NCBI RefSeq assembly: GCF_001673535.1
Contig: NZ_LZLY01000014.1
Coordinates: 154,147-218,146, forward strand
Length of the DNA stretch: 64,000 nt
Direction: 5' to 3'
Source of the DNA: Mycobacterium sp. 1081908.1
Lineage (GTDB): Bacteria; Actinomycetota; Actinomycetes; Mycobacteriales; Mycobacteriaceae
Made by a program: the position numbers and the translations under genes. Of this stretch, positions 1-9,318 are shown one piece after another. The notes under the pieces are model-generated. The model saw only the letters and a list, made by a program, of their open reading frames with translations, was not told the DNA's origin and made no database searches. Position 1 is the first letter of the stretch. Each line of letters begins with the position of its first letter.

Positions 1-139
1 ACCAGACTCGTTGCGTCACAACCCTTTCCGTAGGGCAGCCGCGGCCGCGACATGAACGTAGGCATTCGTGTTCTCGGAAAGCCCAAATCTCGGGCTGGTA
101 TCTGCGTACGCTGGGTCGACGGCCAGGCAGGAGGAAGCG

Positions 140-1279
140 ATGTCATATCTCGCGGTGGCTCCAGACTTCCTGGCACGGGCGGCATCGGAGCTGTCGAACA
201 TCGGCGCGGGACTGATCGCGGCGGACGAGGCAGCGACGGCCCCCATCACTTCGATCGCGCCTGCCGCGGGTGACGAGATCTCCGCGGCCATCACGTCGGT
301 GTTCTCCGGCCACGCGCGGGCCTTTCAAGGCCTGACCAGCCAGGCGGCGGCGTTTCACGCCCAGTTCGTGCAGGCATTGAGCGGCGCGAGCGGAGCGTAT
401 GCGGCCGCCGAGGCGATCAACGCCCCGTCGTTGCAGACCGTGGAGCAAGACGTTTTGGCGGCGATCAACACACCCACCAATTTGTTGTTTGGGCGCCCGC
501 TGATCGGCGACGGCGCCAACGGGACGGCGGCCAACCCGGACGGCGCGCCCGGCGGGTTTTTGATCGGCAACGGCGGCAACGGTTTTTCGCAAACGGGGAA
601 CGCCGGGGTGGTCGGCGGCGCCGGTGGGGCGGCCGGGTTGGTCGGCAACGGCGGTCTCGGCGGCGCCGGTGGGGCCGGCGCGGCGGGCGGGGCCGGCGGC
701 ACCGGAGGGTTGCTGTACGGAAACGGCGGCGGCGGCGGTACCGGCGGGGTCGCGCTGCGGGACGGCGGCCTGAACGCCTTTACCGGCGGCACCGGCGGAG
801 TCGGTGGGGCCGCGGGGCTGTGGGGCACCGGCGGGACCGGCGGGCAGGGCGGTGGCGTCGGCCCCAACTTTGCGACGGTGTCTCCCGGCCAGAGCACTCC
901 GGTCGTGTTGAACGGCGGCAACGGCGGCGACGGCGGGCGTGGCGGGTGGATTCACGGCCTGGGCGGAGCCGGTGGGCAAGGGGCGACCGGCAGCACAGCA
1001 GGAGCCGGCGTGAACCTCACCGTCGGGGCGGGCAGCTTCACGATGGTGAACAACACGCCCGGAGCTACTACCGTCATTTACCTTCCCGCTCCCGGCGGCA
1101 ACATCAACAGCATCAGTCCAGCGAGTACGACGTTCATGACCGGCGGCGGCACGGGCAATGTGGCCGTCACGCTCCTGGCCGGCCACACCAGCGGCGTCAT
1201 GCAGTTTGAAGCCCAGTCCCCGACTGTCGCGGGGGCCACGGGCCGCGCCGGCCTCCCCGGACCCAACGGTTACCTCTAG
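140..1279 (+). CDS. PE_PGRS family protein
   Basis: 379 residues. Residues 1-95 form a typical PE domain starting MSYLAVAPDFLARAASELS, the helical hairpin that directs type VII (ESX) secretion to the mycobacterial surface. A GRPLI motif follows near residue 119, then a Gly-Ala-rich PGRS region of GGxGGx repeats to about residue 305. The last 75 residues or so, from about GVNLTVGAGSF, are rich in Thr, Val and Ser and are not PGRS, so they may be a separate surface domain. I chose the ATG at 140 because AGGAGGAAG lies just upstream and the PE domain begins there; an ATG at 68 in frame would add 24 unrelated residues. No upstream PE or PPE partner is visible. Surface role is inferred from the family. 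Confidence 0.93.
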   Translation: MSYLAVAPDFLARAASELSNIGAGLIAADEAATAPITSIAPAAGDEISAAITSVFSGHARAFQGLTSQAAAFHAQFVQALSGASGAYAAAEAINAPSLQTVEQDVLAAINTPTNLLFGRPLIGDGANGTAANPDGAPGGFLIGNGGNGFSQTGNAGVVGGAGGAAGLVGNGGLGGAGGAGAAGGAGGTGGLLYGNGGGGGTGGVALRDGGLNAFTGGTGGVGGAAGLWGTGGTGGQGGGVGPNFATVSPGQSTPVVLNGGNGGDGGRGGWIHGLGGAGGQGATGSTAGAGVNLTVGAGSFTMVNNTPGATTVIYLPAPGGNINSISPASTTFMTGGGTGNVAVTLLAGHTSGVMQFEAQSPTVAGATGRAGLPGPNGYL

Positions 1280-1314
1280 GACCGGCGACCGGGACGCTGA
1301 TTAGGGTGCAAGCC

Positions 1315-2481
1315 ATGGCCGGACCGGTAGCAGGCATCAAAGTCGTCGAACTTGGGGTCTGGGTGGCCGGACCGGCCGCCGGCGGGATCCTGGCCGACTG
1401 GGGCGCCGACGTGATCAAGATCGAGCCGCCCACCGGCGACCCCGGTCGCATGTTCGGCCGGATGCTGGGTTGCGATCTCGGCGTCAACCCGCCGTTCGAG
1501 ATGGACAACCGGTCCAAGCGCAGCATCGTACTAGACCTCACCGCCGCGGACGATCGCGGCACCGCGCTCGAATTGCTTTCCGACGCTGACGTTTTCATCA
1601 CCAATGTGCGTCCGGGGGCGCTGCAGCGCCTCGGCCTGGATTATGCGAAGCTGTCCGCCCACAACGCCCGCCTCGTCTACGGCCTGATCACCGGGTACGG
1701 CGAGACCGGGCCCGATGCCGACCGCGCCGCCTACGACATCGCGGCGTTCTGGGCGCGCGCCGGTCTGGCGCACCTGCTCACCCGACCCGGGGATACTCCG
1801 CCGTTCCAGCGGGGCGGCATGGGGGACCACTCGGCCGGCATGACCCTGGCCGCCGCCGTGTGTGCGGCCCTGGTCGCCCGCGATCGCACCGGCGCGGGCC
1901 AACTGGTGACCACCTCGCTGTACCGCCAGGGCGCCTACACCGTGAGCTTCGACCTGAACACCTACCTGCTGACCGGGCAACCGATCGCGGTCGGCCAGCG
2001 TGAGTCGATGGGCAACCCGGCGATGAACAACTACGCGGCGGGCGACGGCCGGCGGTTCTGGATCGTCGGGCTCGACGTCGAGCGGCACTGGCCGCCGCTG
2101 TGTCGCGCCGTGGGCCGTCCCGAGTGGCTGGACGATCCCCGCTTCGCCGACGCCCGGTCCCGCGCCGTCAACGCGGTGCAGCTAATCGCCGAGCTGGACA
2201 AGATCTTCGCGACCAAGTCGCTCGACGAGTGGGCGGAGGTCTTCGCGGGCGAAACGGATTTCTTCTGGTCGCCCGTCAACGCGCTCGAGGACGTCGTGGC
2301 CGACGAGCAGTTCCACGCCGCGGGCGGCCTGGTCGAAGTCCCGGACGGGGAGGCAGGCGTCGCGATGGTGGCCACGCCGGCGGACTTTCACGGCACGCCG
2401 TGGGCGCCGCGCTCCGTGGCCCCCGAATTGGGCCAGCACACCGACGAGATTCTCGCCGAACTCAAGGCCCGGCGCGGATAG
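1315..2481 (+). CDS. CaiB/BaiF (class III) CoA-transferase
   Basis: 388 residues, close to the usual family length of about 400. It begins GPVAGIKVVELGVWVAGPAAGGILADWGAD in two overlapping blocks that match the opening of CaiB/BaiF enzymes, and continues with the DVIKIEPPTGDPGR and DVFITNVRPGALQRLGLDY blocks of the fold. These enzymes move CoA between carboxylic acids, using a conserved Asp near residue 170. It may activate the acid that enters or leaves the oxygenase operon downstream. A GTG at 1306 in frame is an alternative start. The next gene begins 71 bases after its stop. Family is clear, substrate is not. Confidence 0.9.
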   Translation: MAGPVAGIKVVELGVWVAGPAAGGILADWGADVIKIEPPTGDPGRMFGRMLGCDLGVNPPFEMDNRSKRSIVLDLTAADDRGTALELLSDADVFITNVRPGALQRLGLDYAKLSAHNARLVYGLITGYGETGPDADRAAYDIAAFWARAGLAHLLTRPGDTPPFQRGGMGDHSAGMTLAAAVCAALVARDRTGAGQLVTTSLYRQGAYTVSFDLNTYLLTGQPIAVGQRESMGNPAMNNYAAGDGRRFWIVGLDVERHWPPLCRAVGRPEWLDDPRFADARSRAVNAVQLIAELDKIFATKSLDEWAEVFAGETDFFWSPVNALEDVVADEQFHAAGGLVEVPDGEAGVAMVATPADFHGTPWAPRSVAPELGQHTDEILAELKARRG

Positions 2482-2552
2482 GCACCTTTACAAATTTCCC
2501 CAGAAGTGTCACGCTGTCCGGTGACAGCAGCCCCGCCGTGAGGAACGGATTG

Positions 2553-3104
2553 ATGGTCACTCCAACCTTCGACGTCAGCCACAGCCGCCGGGTCAGCGCC
2601 GCGCGAGCGACCCGCGCGGACGCCGAGTGCCTGCGATATCGGCTGGACGTCGTGGCAGCCAGCGCCGCCGATGTCGTGCAATCGGCCGGGGGTTGGCTCT
2701 ACGACCGGGTCATGGCCGGCTGGGAGGTGACCGCGCTCCTGCCGCACGGCCGCGAATCCCGCTCGCTGCGGATCCTCGGCGTGCAGGCATTCGACGGCGA
2801 GGCGCGGCCTCACCTGACGGCGTCGAGGGGCCAGAGCCTGGCGGTCAGCGCCGAGGCGTTCACAGCCGACCCCCTCGTGCGCGAAAAGGTGCTGGAGTCG
2901 CTGGGCGACCGGTTGACCGAGGTCGCGTTGTGGGGCGACGGATGGCCGCTGGGCATCGACCGGGCGATGACCCGGACGCAACATGTGCTCAGCGCGGCGG
3001 CCCGCAGATTCAAGGGCTACGCGCTCGCGGCGGCGGGATTGCCCTGCGCGTCAGTCGATCCCACGGAGACGCTGCTCTGCGACATGGCCACCCGGCTCGA
3101 CTGA
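2553..3104 (+). CDS. conserved protein of unknown function
   Basis: 183 residues with no motif I recognise. The sequence is mixed alpha/beta, with no signal peptide or membrane segment. It contains a WLYDRVMAGWEVT stretch and a C-terminal CDMATRLD. The ATG at 2553 follows GAGGAACG at a good Shine-Dalgarno distance; an in-frame GTG at 2538 is possible. Its stop codon shares one base with the ATG of the next gene, which ties the two together. Codon use looks like its neighbours. It may be a small accessory or DNA-binding protein of the oxygenase operon, but nothing in the sequence proves that. Confidence 0.75.
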   Translation: MVTPTFDVSHSRRVSAARATRADAECLRYRLDVVAASAADVVQSAGGWLYDRVMAGWEVTALLPHGRESRSLRILGVQAFDGEARPHLTASRGQSLAVSAEAFTADPLVREKVLESLGDRLTEVALWGDGWPLGIDRAMTRTQHVLSAAARRFKGYALAAAGLPCASVDPTETLLCDMATRLD

Positions 3105-3808
3105 TGAAGAAGTACTACGGCCACACACTGCTTTACCTGCACGAGACGATCTCACTGGGATCAGGGCGAAGCGACGCCTTCACCGAAATGTTCACCGGCA
3201 CCTACCAGCCGATGATGGACGAGCTCGGCGCCCGGCTGTTCGCCATCTGGGAAACCACGCCGTACAACGGTCACTGGCCCCAGGCGACGATCATCTGGGA
3301 GATCGACGGATTCGCCGACTACGCCCGGATCGGGGCCGCCCAGGCGCGCGGCGGCAGCCACGAGGTCGCCGCCGGCAAATGGTCGGAGTTCCTCGCCGGG
3401 ATCGGCGCTTCGGGTGAGGGGCGGATCATGTACCCGGGGCCCAGCAACAAGACGCTGACGCAGCTGCGCGAGGCCAATTTCGTTGCGCCGCTGGTGATTC
3501 AGGAGATAATGCAGACCAAACCGGGACGCCAGGACGACTACATCCGCGAGCTGGAGCGGCTCTACGTCCCATGGTCGGAGCGCACCGGCAAGCGGTGGCT
3601 GGGTTCGTTCACCACGACCTTCCGCTACAACGAGGTCATCCACTATTGGGCGCTGGACGGCGGCTGGGAGTGCTTCGCCAACCACTACCCGTCGTTCAAG
3701 GAGAGCCCACCCGCCGAGCTCGTCACCTGGATGAGCGTGGCCCCGGCCCTGCGCGACGGCTGGGAGGACTCGATACTGCAAGCCCTACCCCCTTCGCCAC
3801 TGCAGTGA
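3104..3808 (+). CDS. unknown protein with two similar halves (NIPSNAP/DABB-like)
   Basis: 234 residues. The two halves look like repeats of one small alpha/beta domain. Residues of about 1-105 contain FTGTYQPMMDELGARLFAIWE and a WEIDGFADYARI strand-helix; residues of about 130-225 contain YIRELERLYVPWSERTGKRW and an HYWALDGGWECFANHY strand-helix. That layout resembles tandem dimeric alpha-beta barrel or NIPSNAP proteins, which include oxygen-dependent and decarboxylating enzymes that need no cofactor. The ATG overlaps the previous stop by one base, and its own stop overlaps the P450 start by four bases, so it is translated with them. Fold is an inference from pattern only. Confidence 0.78.
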   Translation: MKKYYGHTLLYLHETISLGSGRSDAFTEMFTGTYQPMMDELGARLFAIWETTPYNGHWPQATIIWEIDGFADYARIGAAQARGGSHEVAAGKWSEFLAGIGASGEGRIMYPGPSNKTLTQLREANFVAPLVIQEIMQTKPGRQDDYIRELERLYVPWSERTGKRWLGSFTTTFRYNEVIHYWALDGGWECFANHYPSFKESPPAELVTWMSVAPALRDGWEDSILQALPPSPLQ

Positions 3809-5016
3809 GCTTTTCCTACGATCCGTTCGACGCGGAAGTCATGGCAAACCCGTTGCCGTACTACCGGATCCTGCGCGGCGAGCACCCGGTGTACTACATG
3901 CCGCAGTGGGACACCTACGCGCTCTCCCGCTTCGACGACATCTGGCGGGTGCTGGAGGTCAACGACGGAACGTTCGTCGCGACGGAGGGCACATTGCCCG
4001 CGGCGTCGGTGCTGGCCAAGCACAACACCGGCCCGCTCGACGACCCACCGCTGCACCCGCTGCCGTTTCACGCGGTCTTCGACACCGATCTGTACGCCGA
4101 GATCCGCCGCGCGCATTCGGCGCCGCTGCGGCCGAGGTCGGTCGCCGGGCTGCAAGCCCGCATCCGCACGCTGGCCAACGAGCGCCTCGACGAGCTGCTA
4201 CCGCGGGGTTCCTTCGACCTGACCCAAGAATACGGCGGCATCGTCGCGGCCTCGATGGTGTGCGGATTGCTTGGGCTGCCAGACGATCTCGCACCGCAAG
4301 TGCTGGCCGCGGTCAACGCCGGCAGCCTGGCCGAGCCCGGCGAGGGCGTCGACACTGCGCAAGCCCGGCCCAACTACCTCGAATACCTCACGCCGGTGGT
4401 CGAGCGGCGCCGAGCCGACTCCTCCGGCGATGCGCTGCCCGTGGTCGACGGCCTGCTCGGCTACCGCCTGCCCGACGGCAGCGCCCTGTCCGACGTCGAA
4501 GCCGCCACCCAGATGCTGTGCATCTTCATCGGTGGGACCGAAACGGTGCCCAAGATCGTCGCCCACGGGCTGTGGGAACTCGCCCAGCGGCCCGACCAGA
4601 TGGCCGCGGTGCGCGCCGACCTCGACACCAACGTGCCGGTCGCGCGCGAGGAGATGATCCGGTTCTGCGCTCCGGCGCAGTGGTTCGCTCGAACGGCGAG
4701 GAGGCCGTACACAATCCACGGGCAGACGATCGAGCCCGGCCAGCGCGTCATCACCCTGCTCGCCTCGGCCAACCGGGACGAACGCGAGTACGAACGCCCC
4801 GACGAGTTCGTCTGGAACCGCCCGATCCGTCGCTCGCTGGCCTTCGGCCGCGGCCAGCACTTCTGCATCGGCTACCACCTGGCCCGGCTGGAAATCGATG
4901 TGTTGCTGGCCGAATGGCTGCGCCGGGTGCCGGACTTCGCGATCCAGGGCGACGCCGCCACCCGGCTGCCGTCCAGCTTCCAGTGGGGATGGAACAAGAT
5001 CCCGGTGGAGGTCTGA
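3805..5016 (+). CDS. cytochrome P450
   Basis: 403 residues, the normal size of a soluble bacterial P450. The haem-binding loop is FGRGQHFCIG with the axial Cys at about residue 354. The oxygen-activating I-helix reads IGGTET with Thr at about 245-247. An ExxR pair lies in AREEMIRF. It should hydroxylate a small hydrophobic substrate, using a ferredoxin and reductase encoded elsewhere; neither is seen in this operon. The GTG start at 3805 overlaps the previous stop in GTGA. The next gene starts one base after the stop. The CYP family number cannot be given from the sequence alone. Confidence 0.95.
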   Translation: MSFSYDPFDAEVMANPLPYYRILRGEHPVYYMPQWDTYALSRFDDIWRVLEVNDGTFVATEGTLPAASVLAKHNTGPLDDPPLHPLPFHAVFDTDLYAEIRRAHSAPLRPRSVAGLQARIRTLANERLDELLPRGSFDLTQEYGGIVAASMVCGLLGLPDDLAPQVLAAVNAGSLAEPGEGVDTAQARPNYLEYLTPVVERRRADSSGDALPVVDGLLGYRLPDGSALSDVEAATQMLCIFIGGTETVPKIVAHGLWELAQRPDQMAAVRADLDTNVPVAREEMIRFCAPAQWFARTARRPYTIHGQTIEPGQRVITLLASANRDEREYERPDEFVWNRPIRRSLAFGRGQHFCIGYHLARLEIDVLLAEWLRRVPDFAIQGDAATRLPSSFQWGWNKIPVEV

Positions 5017-5017
5017 C

Positions 5018-5995
5018 GTGTGGTCCTACCGGATCATCGCCCCCTACCAGTTCGAGCGGACCTCGATCCCCGACAAGACGCCCGAGCAGCTGGCCGACGG
5101 CCAAGTCCTGCTCCGGTTTTCGGCCGCCGGCGTCTGCGGCAGCGACCTGCCGGCCTTCCGCGGTAACAGGGGCCGGCTACCCGGCGACGACGGGCCGAGC
5201 GCCGCCGAGAAGGACGGGTTCCCGATCCACGAAGTGGCCGGCGAGGTGATCGCCAGCCGTCACCCGGATCACCGCATCGGCGATCGCGTGGTGGGCTGGG
5301 CATCCGGCTTCGACGGCCTGATGGAGCGCGTGATCAGCGACGGCAACATGCTGGCGCCGTACGACCCGGCGCTGAGCCCGCCCGAGGCGGTCGGCCTGCA
5401 ACCGCTGGCGTGCGTCCTCTACGCCTGCGAGCAGCTGCCGGACCTGGCCGGCCGGCACGTCGCGATCATCGGGCAGGGCTCGATCGGCCTGCTGTTCTCC
5501 TACGTCGCCAAGGCGGCGGGCGCGCGGCGCGTCACCGGGGTCGACCCCGTCGACCGCGCCGGCCACGCAACGGCATTCGGCGTCGACGACCCGGTGCGAG
5601 CCACCAGCGACCGCTGGGTGAGCCAGCTGGCCCCCGCCGACCGCGCCGACGTCGTCATCGAAGCCGTCGGGCACCAGGTGGCCACCCTGGGGCACGCCAT
5701 CGAAGCCGCCGCGCCGGGCGGCACCGTCTTCTATTTCGGCGTGGCGGACGACGAGGCCTACCCGATCAGCATGCGTCTCATGTTGCGCAACAACCTGACG
5801 CTGAAATCCGGTGTGACGCTTGACCGGCGGCGGGTCCTGGACGTCGCCGCCAAGTTCGCCGACGAGCATCCCGAGCTGCTCGGCACCTATCTCACCCACA
5901 CCTTCGGCGTCCAAGACGTCCAGGGCGTGCAGGGCGCGTTCGACCTGGCCTGCCGGCCATCGCCCGAGCGCATCAAGATCGCGATCGCCCTGTGA
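5018..5995 (+). CDS. medium-chain zinc-type alcohol dehydrogenase
   Basis: 325 residues, shorter than the 340-380 usual for zinc alcohol dehydrogenases. It has GVCGSDLPAFRG for the catalytic Cys region, IHEVAGEVI in place of the common GHE motif, and a Rossmann loop IIGQGSIGLLFSYVAKAAGA for NAD(P). The four-Cys structural zinc lobe is missing, as in some subgroups. It probably oxidises an alcohol made by the P450 just upstream. The GTG at 5018 starts one base after the P450 stop; the next gene overlaps its stop in GTGA. Substrate is unknown. Confidence 0.88.
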   Translation: MWSYRIIAPYQFERTSIPDKTPEQLADGQVLLRFSAAGVCGSDLPAFRGNRGRLPGDDGPSAAEKDGFPIHEVAGEVIASRHPDHRIGDRVVGWASGFDGLMERVISDGNMLAPYDPALSPPEAVGLQPLACVLYACEQLPDLAGRHVAIIGQGSIGLLFSYVAKAAGARRVTGVDPVDRAGHATAFGVDDPVRATSDRWVSQLAPADRADVVIEAVGHQVATLGHAIEAAAPGGTVFYFGVADDEAYPISMRLMLRNNLTLKSGVTLDRRRVLDVAAKFADEHPELLGTYLTHTFGVQDVQGVQGAFDLACRPSPERIKIAIAL

Positions 5996-6732
5996 GCGTC
6001 TTCGACGTCGACCGCCGGACCCCCATCTGGGGCGGCTGGATCACCGGACACACGCTGCTCGGCCCCGAGGAATTCGCCCGCGCCGGTTACGACTACGTCG
6101 GATTCGACGCGCAGCACGGCTACATCGACGACGCCGACATCGCCGGCATGCTGCGCCGCATCGAGCACGTGCCGATCGGCACGGCGGTGCGGCTGCCCAA
6201 CGCCGACGCCGCGCCGATCGGGCGAGTGCTCGACGCCGGCGCGGACGCCGTCGTCATCGCGATGATCGAGTCGGCCGACGAGGCCGCCGCCGCGGTGGCC
6301 GCCACCCGATACCCGCCGGCGGGCTTCCGTAGCTTCGGCCCGTTGCGCGCCAGCCTGGGTCACGACACGGCCGCGCTGGAATCAAGGGTCAGCGTGTTCG
6401 CGATGATCGAGACCGCGGCGGCGCTGTCAGACCTCGAGGAAATCTGCGCCGTCGAAGGGCTGGCCGGGCTGTACATCGGTCCCGCCGACCTGGCCCTGTC
6501 GATGGGCGTGGATGTCGTTGGCGCGACCAAACATCCGGCGGTCCTGGACGCGATAGGCCGGATCCATCGCGCCGCCGCCGACGTGGGCCTGATCACCGGC
6601 ATCCACGCGGGGGACGGCAAGACGGGGCGCGCCATGGCGGAGCTGGGCATCCGGATGATCACCCTGGCCGCCGAATCGCAGGCCCTGCGGCGCGGAGCGG
6701 CCGAACACCTACGCGAGGCTCGCGAACAGTGA
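5992..6732 (+). CDS. HpcH/HpaI-type class II aldolase
   Basis: 246 residues. The sequence shows the family's metal and catalytic blocks: FDAQHGYIDD (His of the DxxH type), AMIESAD and AMIETAAAL (acidic metal ligands) and LYIGPADLALSMG near the C-terminus. These enzymes carry out retro-aldol cleavage of 2-keto-4-hydroxy acids to pyruvate and an aldehyde, using a divalent metal. In this operon it could split the chain left after ring opening. GTG start overlapping the previous stop by four bases; the following gene overlaps in the same way. Family is firm, substrate is inferred. Confidence 0.9.
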   Translation: MSVFDVDRRTPIWGGWITGHTLLGPEEFARAGYDYVGFDAQHGYIDDADIAGMLRRIEHVPIGTAVRLPNADAAPIGRVLDAGADAVVIAMIESADEAAAAVAATRYPPAGFRSFGPLRASLGHDTAALESRVSVFAMIETAAALSDLEEICAVEGLAGLYIGPADLALSMGVDVVGATKHPAVLDAIGRIHRAAADVGLITGIHAGDGKTGRAMAELGIRMITLAAESQALRRGAAEHLREAREQ

Positions 6733-7121
6733 CCGAGACCGCAATACGCGAACTCATTGCCGCCTACGCCCTCGCCCTCGACGCCGGCGACATCGACGGT
6801 TGCGTGGCACTGTTCGTCCCCGACGCCGAATTCGAAGTCTATGGACGGGCTTTCGCCGGCGTCGACGGGATCTGCACGATGTTCCGGGACGCGCCGCGCG
6901 GGCTGCACCTGACCGGGGTCTCGCAAATCGACGTGAACGGTGACACCGCGACGGCCCGGTCGCAGGTGCTGTTCGTCCGGGCCGGTGACCTGCAACTGCG
7001 GCCCGCCCTCTACGACGACGAGCTGGTATGCGCCGACGGCCGCTGGCGCTTCCGGCGCCGGCGGTGCCAATTCGTCACCAGCCGCGGCCTTTCCGACAGC
7101 CCGGAGGTGCCGTCATCGTGA
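6729..7121 (+). CDS. SnoaL/NTF2-like small protein
   Basis: 130 residues with the cone-shaped NTF2-like pattern: an N-terminal helix IRELIAAYALALDAGDIDGC, then VALFVPDAEFEVYGRAF, a middle helix and a final long strand pair ending in WRFRRRRCQFVTS. The family includes isomerases, dehydratases and ring hydroxylase beta subunits, so exact chemistry cannot be given. The GTG start overlaps the aldolase stop by four bases and its stop overlaps the dehydrogenase start by four, so it belongs to the operon. It may act on the same intermediate as the neighbouring dehydrogenase. Confidence 0.85.
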   Translation: MTETAIRELIAAYALALDAGDIDGCVALFVPDAEFEVYGRAFAGVDGICTMFRDAPRGLHLTGVSQIDVNGDTATARSQVLFVRAGDLQLRPALYDDELVCADGRWRFRRRRCQFVTSRGLSDSPEVPSS

Positions 7122-7846
7122 ATCAACGCGTCGCGCTGGTGACCGGCGCCGCCGGCGGACAGGGCTGGGCCATGGCCAAACGCCTGCGCTCGGCCGGGCA
7201 TTCGGTGGTCGCATGCGACCGTCGCGCCGACGAACTGGCCGCCGCGGTCGACGAATTGGGCGACGACGGGCTGATCGGGGTCCCGCTCGACGTCACCTCG
7301 CAGGCGCAGTGGGAGGCGGCCGTCCACACGGTCGTGCAGCGCTTCGGGTCGCTGACCGCGCTCGTCAACAACGCCGGCGCGCTGCACCGCGCCTCGCTGG
7401 CCGACGAGACGGCCGAGGGCTTCGAAAACGCCTGGCGGGTGAACTGTTTCGGCGCGTTCCTCGGCATCCAGTCGACGCTGCCGCAGCTGCGCGCGGCCAC
7501 GAACGCGGCCATCGTCAACATCTGCAGCACCGGGGCGATCCGGCCCTTTCCGCGGCACAGCGCCTATGGGTCGTCAAAGTGGGCGCTGCGCGGGCTGACC
7601 CAGAACGCCGCGGCCGAGCTGGCCCCGTTCGGCATCCGGGTCAACGCGGTGTTTCCCGGCCCCGTCGCGACCCCGATGCTCGACGACGCCACCCAGCTGC
7701 GGCTGGCCGCGTCGTCGGCGTTCGGACGGATCGGCCAACCGGCCGAGATCGCCGACGCGGTGGCCTTCCTGGTCTCCGAGGAGGCGTCCTTCATCACCGG
7801 CGCGGAACTGGTCGTCGACGGTGGGCAATGCCTGCAGATCCAATGA
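7118..7846 (+). CDS. short-chain dehydrogenase/reductase (SDR)
   Basis: 242 residues, classical SDR. The cofactor loop TGAAGGQG is at residues 9-16, the NNAG motif follows in the middle, and the catalytic Tyr150 and Lys154 sit in YGSSK, with a Ser in NICSTGA. The C-terminus has the usual FITGAELVVDGGQ. It should oxidise a secondary alcohol or reduce a ketone with NAD(P); making a ketone for the flavin monooxygenase next to it would fit. The GTG start was chosen because the family begins at RVALVTG and overlaps the upstream stop by four bases. Confidence 0.93.
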   Translation: MNQRVALVTGAAGGQGWAMAKRLRSAGHSVVACDRRADELAAAVDELGDDGLIGVPLDVTSQAQWEAAVHTVVQRFGSLTALVNNAGALHRASLADETAEGFENAWRVNCFGAFLGIQSTLPQLRAATNAAIVNICSTGAIRPFPRHSAYGSSKWALRGLTQNAAAELAPFGIRVNAVFPGPVATPMLDDATQLRLAASSAFGRIGQPAEIADAVAFLVSEEASFITGAELVVDGGQCLQIQ

Positions 7847-9318
7847 ACGGCAACCTGTCGGTCGGCATCATCGGCGCCGGACCCGGCGGCATGGCCCTGG
7901 GAATCCTGTTGTCCCAAGCGGGCTTCCACGACTTCACCATCTTCGACCGCGAGGACGACGTCGGCGGCACCTGGCTGATCAACACCTATCCCGGGCTGGC
8001 CTGCGACGTCAAGTCGCACCTGTACTCCTACTCGTTCGACCTGAACTCCGACTGGTCGCGGCTCTGGCCCGCGCAACCCGAGATCCTCGAGTACTTCCAG
8101 CGGTGCGCCGACAAGTACGGCCTGCGTCCGCACCTGAGGCTGCGCACCGAAATCGTCGCCGCGCGTTGGGAAGAAGATGCCCGGCGGTGGTGCCTGACCA
8201 CCGGGGCCGGCGACACGCACCACTTCGACGTCGTGGTGTCCGCCGTGGGCCTGTTCACCCGCCCGCTGTTCCCGGACCTGGTGGAAGAGGAGCCGTTCAC
8301 CGGCACGTTGATGCACACCTCGCGGTGGGACCATTCGGTCTCGCTCGAGGGTGCCCGGGTCGCCGTGCTGGGCACCGGATCGACGGCGTCGCAACTGGTG
8401 CCGGAGTTGGCGAAAGTGGCCGATCGGGTGTACTCGGTGCAACGGTCGCCGACCTGGATCCTGCCCAAGCCCGACCGGCCCTACACCGAACGGGAGCGCT
8501 GGCTATTCGCGCACATTCCGTTCGCCAAGAAGCTGTACCGCACCCGGCTGTGGCTGCGCAGCGAATCCAACATCTCGGTGATCGAGCACGGCAGCGAAAA
8601 GACCGAGGAGTTCAAGGCGATCGCGCTGGACATGCTCGAAAAGACCGTCGCCGACGAGGAATTGCGCCGCAAGCTGACCCCGGACCATCCGATGGGCTGC
8701 AAGCGGCTGGTGTTCTCCTCGGACTACCTGCCGGCGTTGACCCGCCCCAATGTCGAGGTGCTGGACAGCCCGGCGCGCTGCCTGCGCGGGCGCAGCCTGG
8801 TCACCGAGGACGGCGCCGAACGCGACGTCGACGTCGTGGTGTGCGCGACGGGCTACGCCGCGGCCGATTACCTGGCCGGGCTGAACGTGTCCGGCGAGGG
8901 CGGGACGACGCTGCGGGAGGTGTGGCGCGACGGGGCCCACGCGTATTTCGGCATGGCCGTTCCCGGGTTCCCGAACTTCTTCATGCTCTACGGGCCGAAC
9001 ACCAACGTCGGTTCGAACAGCGTGATCTTCATGCTCGAAGCCCAGGCCCGCTACATCGTGCGGGCGCTGAAACACATGCGGCGCCGGGGCAAGACGTACG
9101 TCGCCGTGCGACCGGCCGCGCTGGCGGAGTTCGTCGCCAAGGTCGACCGCTGGATGGTCGGCACGGTGTGGACCACCCAGTGCAGCAACTACTTCCGCGC
9201 CCCCAACGGGCGGGTGGTGACGCAGTGGCCGCGCAGCGCGCGTACGTTCTGGGGAATGACGCGCCGATTCAAGCCCGCCGACTTCGTTTTCTCGCCGGCT
9301 GACAAGCACGCGCGGTGA
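7843..9318 (+). CDS. Baeyer-Villiger-type flavin monooxygenase
   Basis: 491 residues. It has two nucleotide-binding loops: GAGPGG at residues 11-16 for FAD and GTGSTA at 177-182 for NADPH. Between them lies [12 protein letters not shown] (Phe152, His158, Trp162), which fits the FxGxxxHxxxW(P/D) fingerprint of Baeyer-Villiger monooxygenases. These enzymes insert one oxygen next to a ketone and give an ester or lactone. The next gene is an esterase, which suits that product. ATG overlaps the dehydrogenase stop in ATGA. N-hydroxylating or ethionamide-activating roles also exist in this family, so the substrate remains open. Confidence 0.93.
   Translation: MNGNLSVGIIGAGPGGMALGILLSQAGFHDFTIFDREDDVGGTWLINTYPGLACDVKSHLYSYSFDLNSDWSRLWPAQPEILEYFQRCADKYGLRPHLRLRTEIVAARWEEDARRWCLTTGAGDTHHFDVVVSAVGLFTRPLFPDLVEEEPFTGTLMHTSRWDHSVSLEGARVAVLGTGSTASQLVPELAKVADRVYSVQRSPTWILPKPDRPYTERERWLFAHIPFAKKLYRTRLWLRSESNISVIEHGSEKTEEFKAIALDMLEKTVADEELRRKLTPDHPMGCKRLVFSSDYLPALTRPNVEVLDSPARCLRGRSLVTEDGAERDVDVVVCATGYAAADYLAGLNVSGEGGTTLREVWRDGAHAYFGMAVPGFPNFFMLYGPNTNVGSNSVIFMLEAQARYIVRALKHMRRRGKTYVAVRPAALAEFVAKVDRWMVGTVWTTQCSNYFRAPNGRVVTQWPRSARTFWGMTRRFKPADFVFSPADKHAR

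Noticed and set aside
1..139. A possible short gene before the PE_PGRS gene
   Set aside because: The small frames there have no ribosome site or known motif; only the PE_PGRS leader is supported.
143..1186. Long reading frame on the minus strand across the PE_PGRS gene
   Set aside because: It is a mirror of the Gly-rich repeats and has no start or motif; GC-rich repeats keep all frames open.
2100..2552. Upstream extension of the unknown gene at 2553
   Set aside because: It runs through the CoA-transferase gene in another frame; the Arg/Gly-rich product looks non-coding and a good ribosome site lies at 2553.
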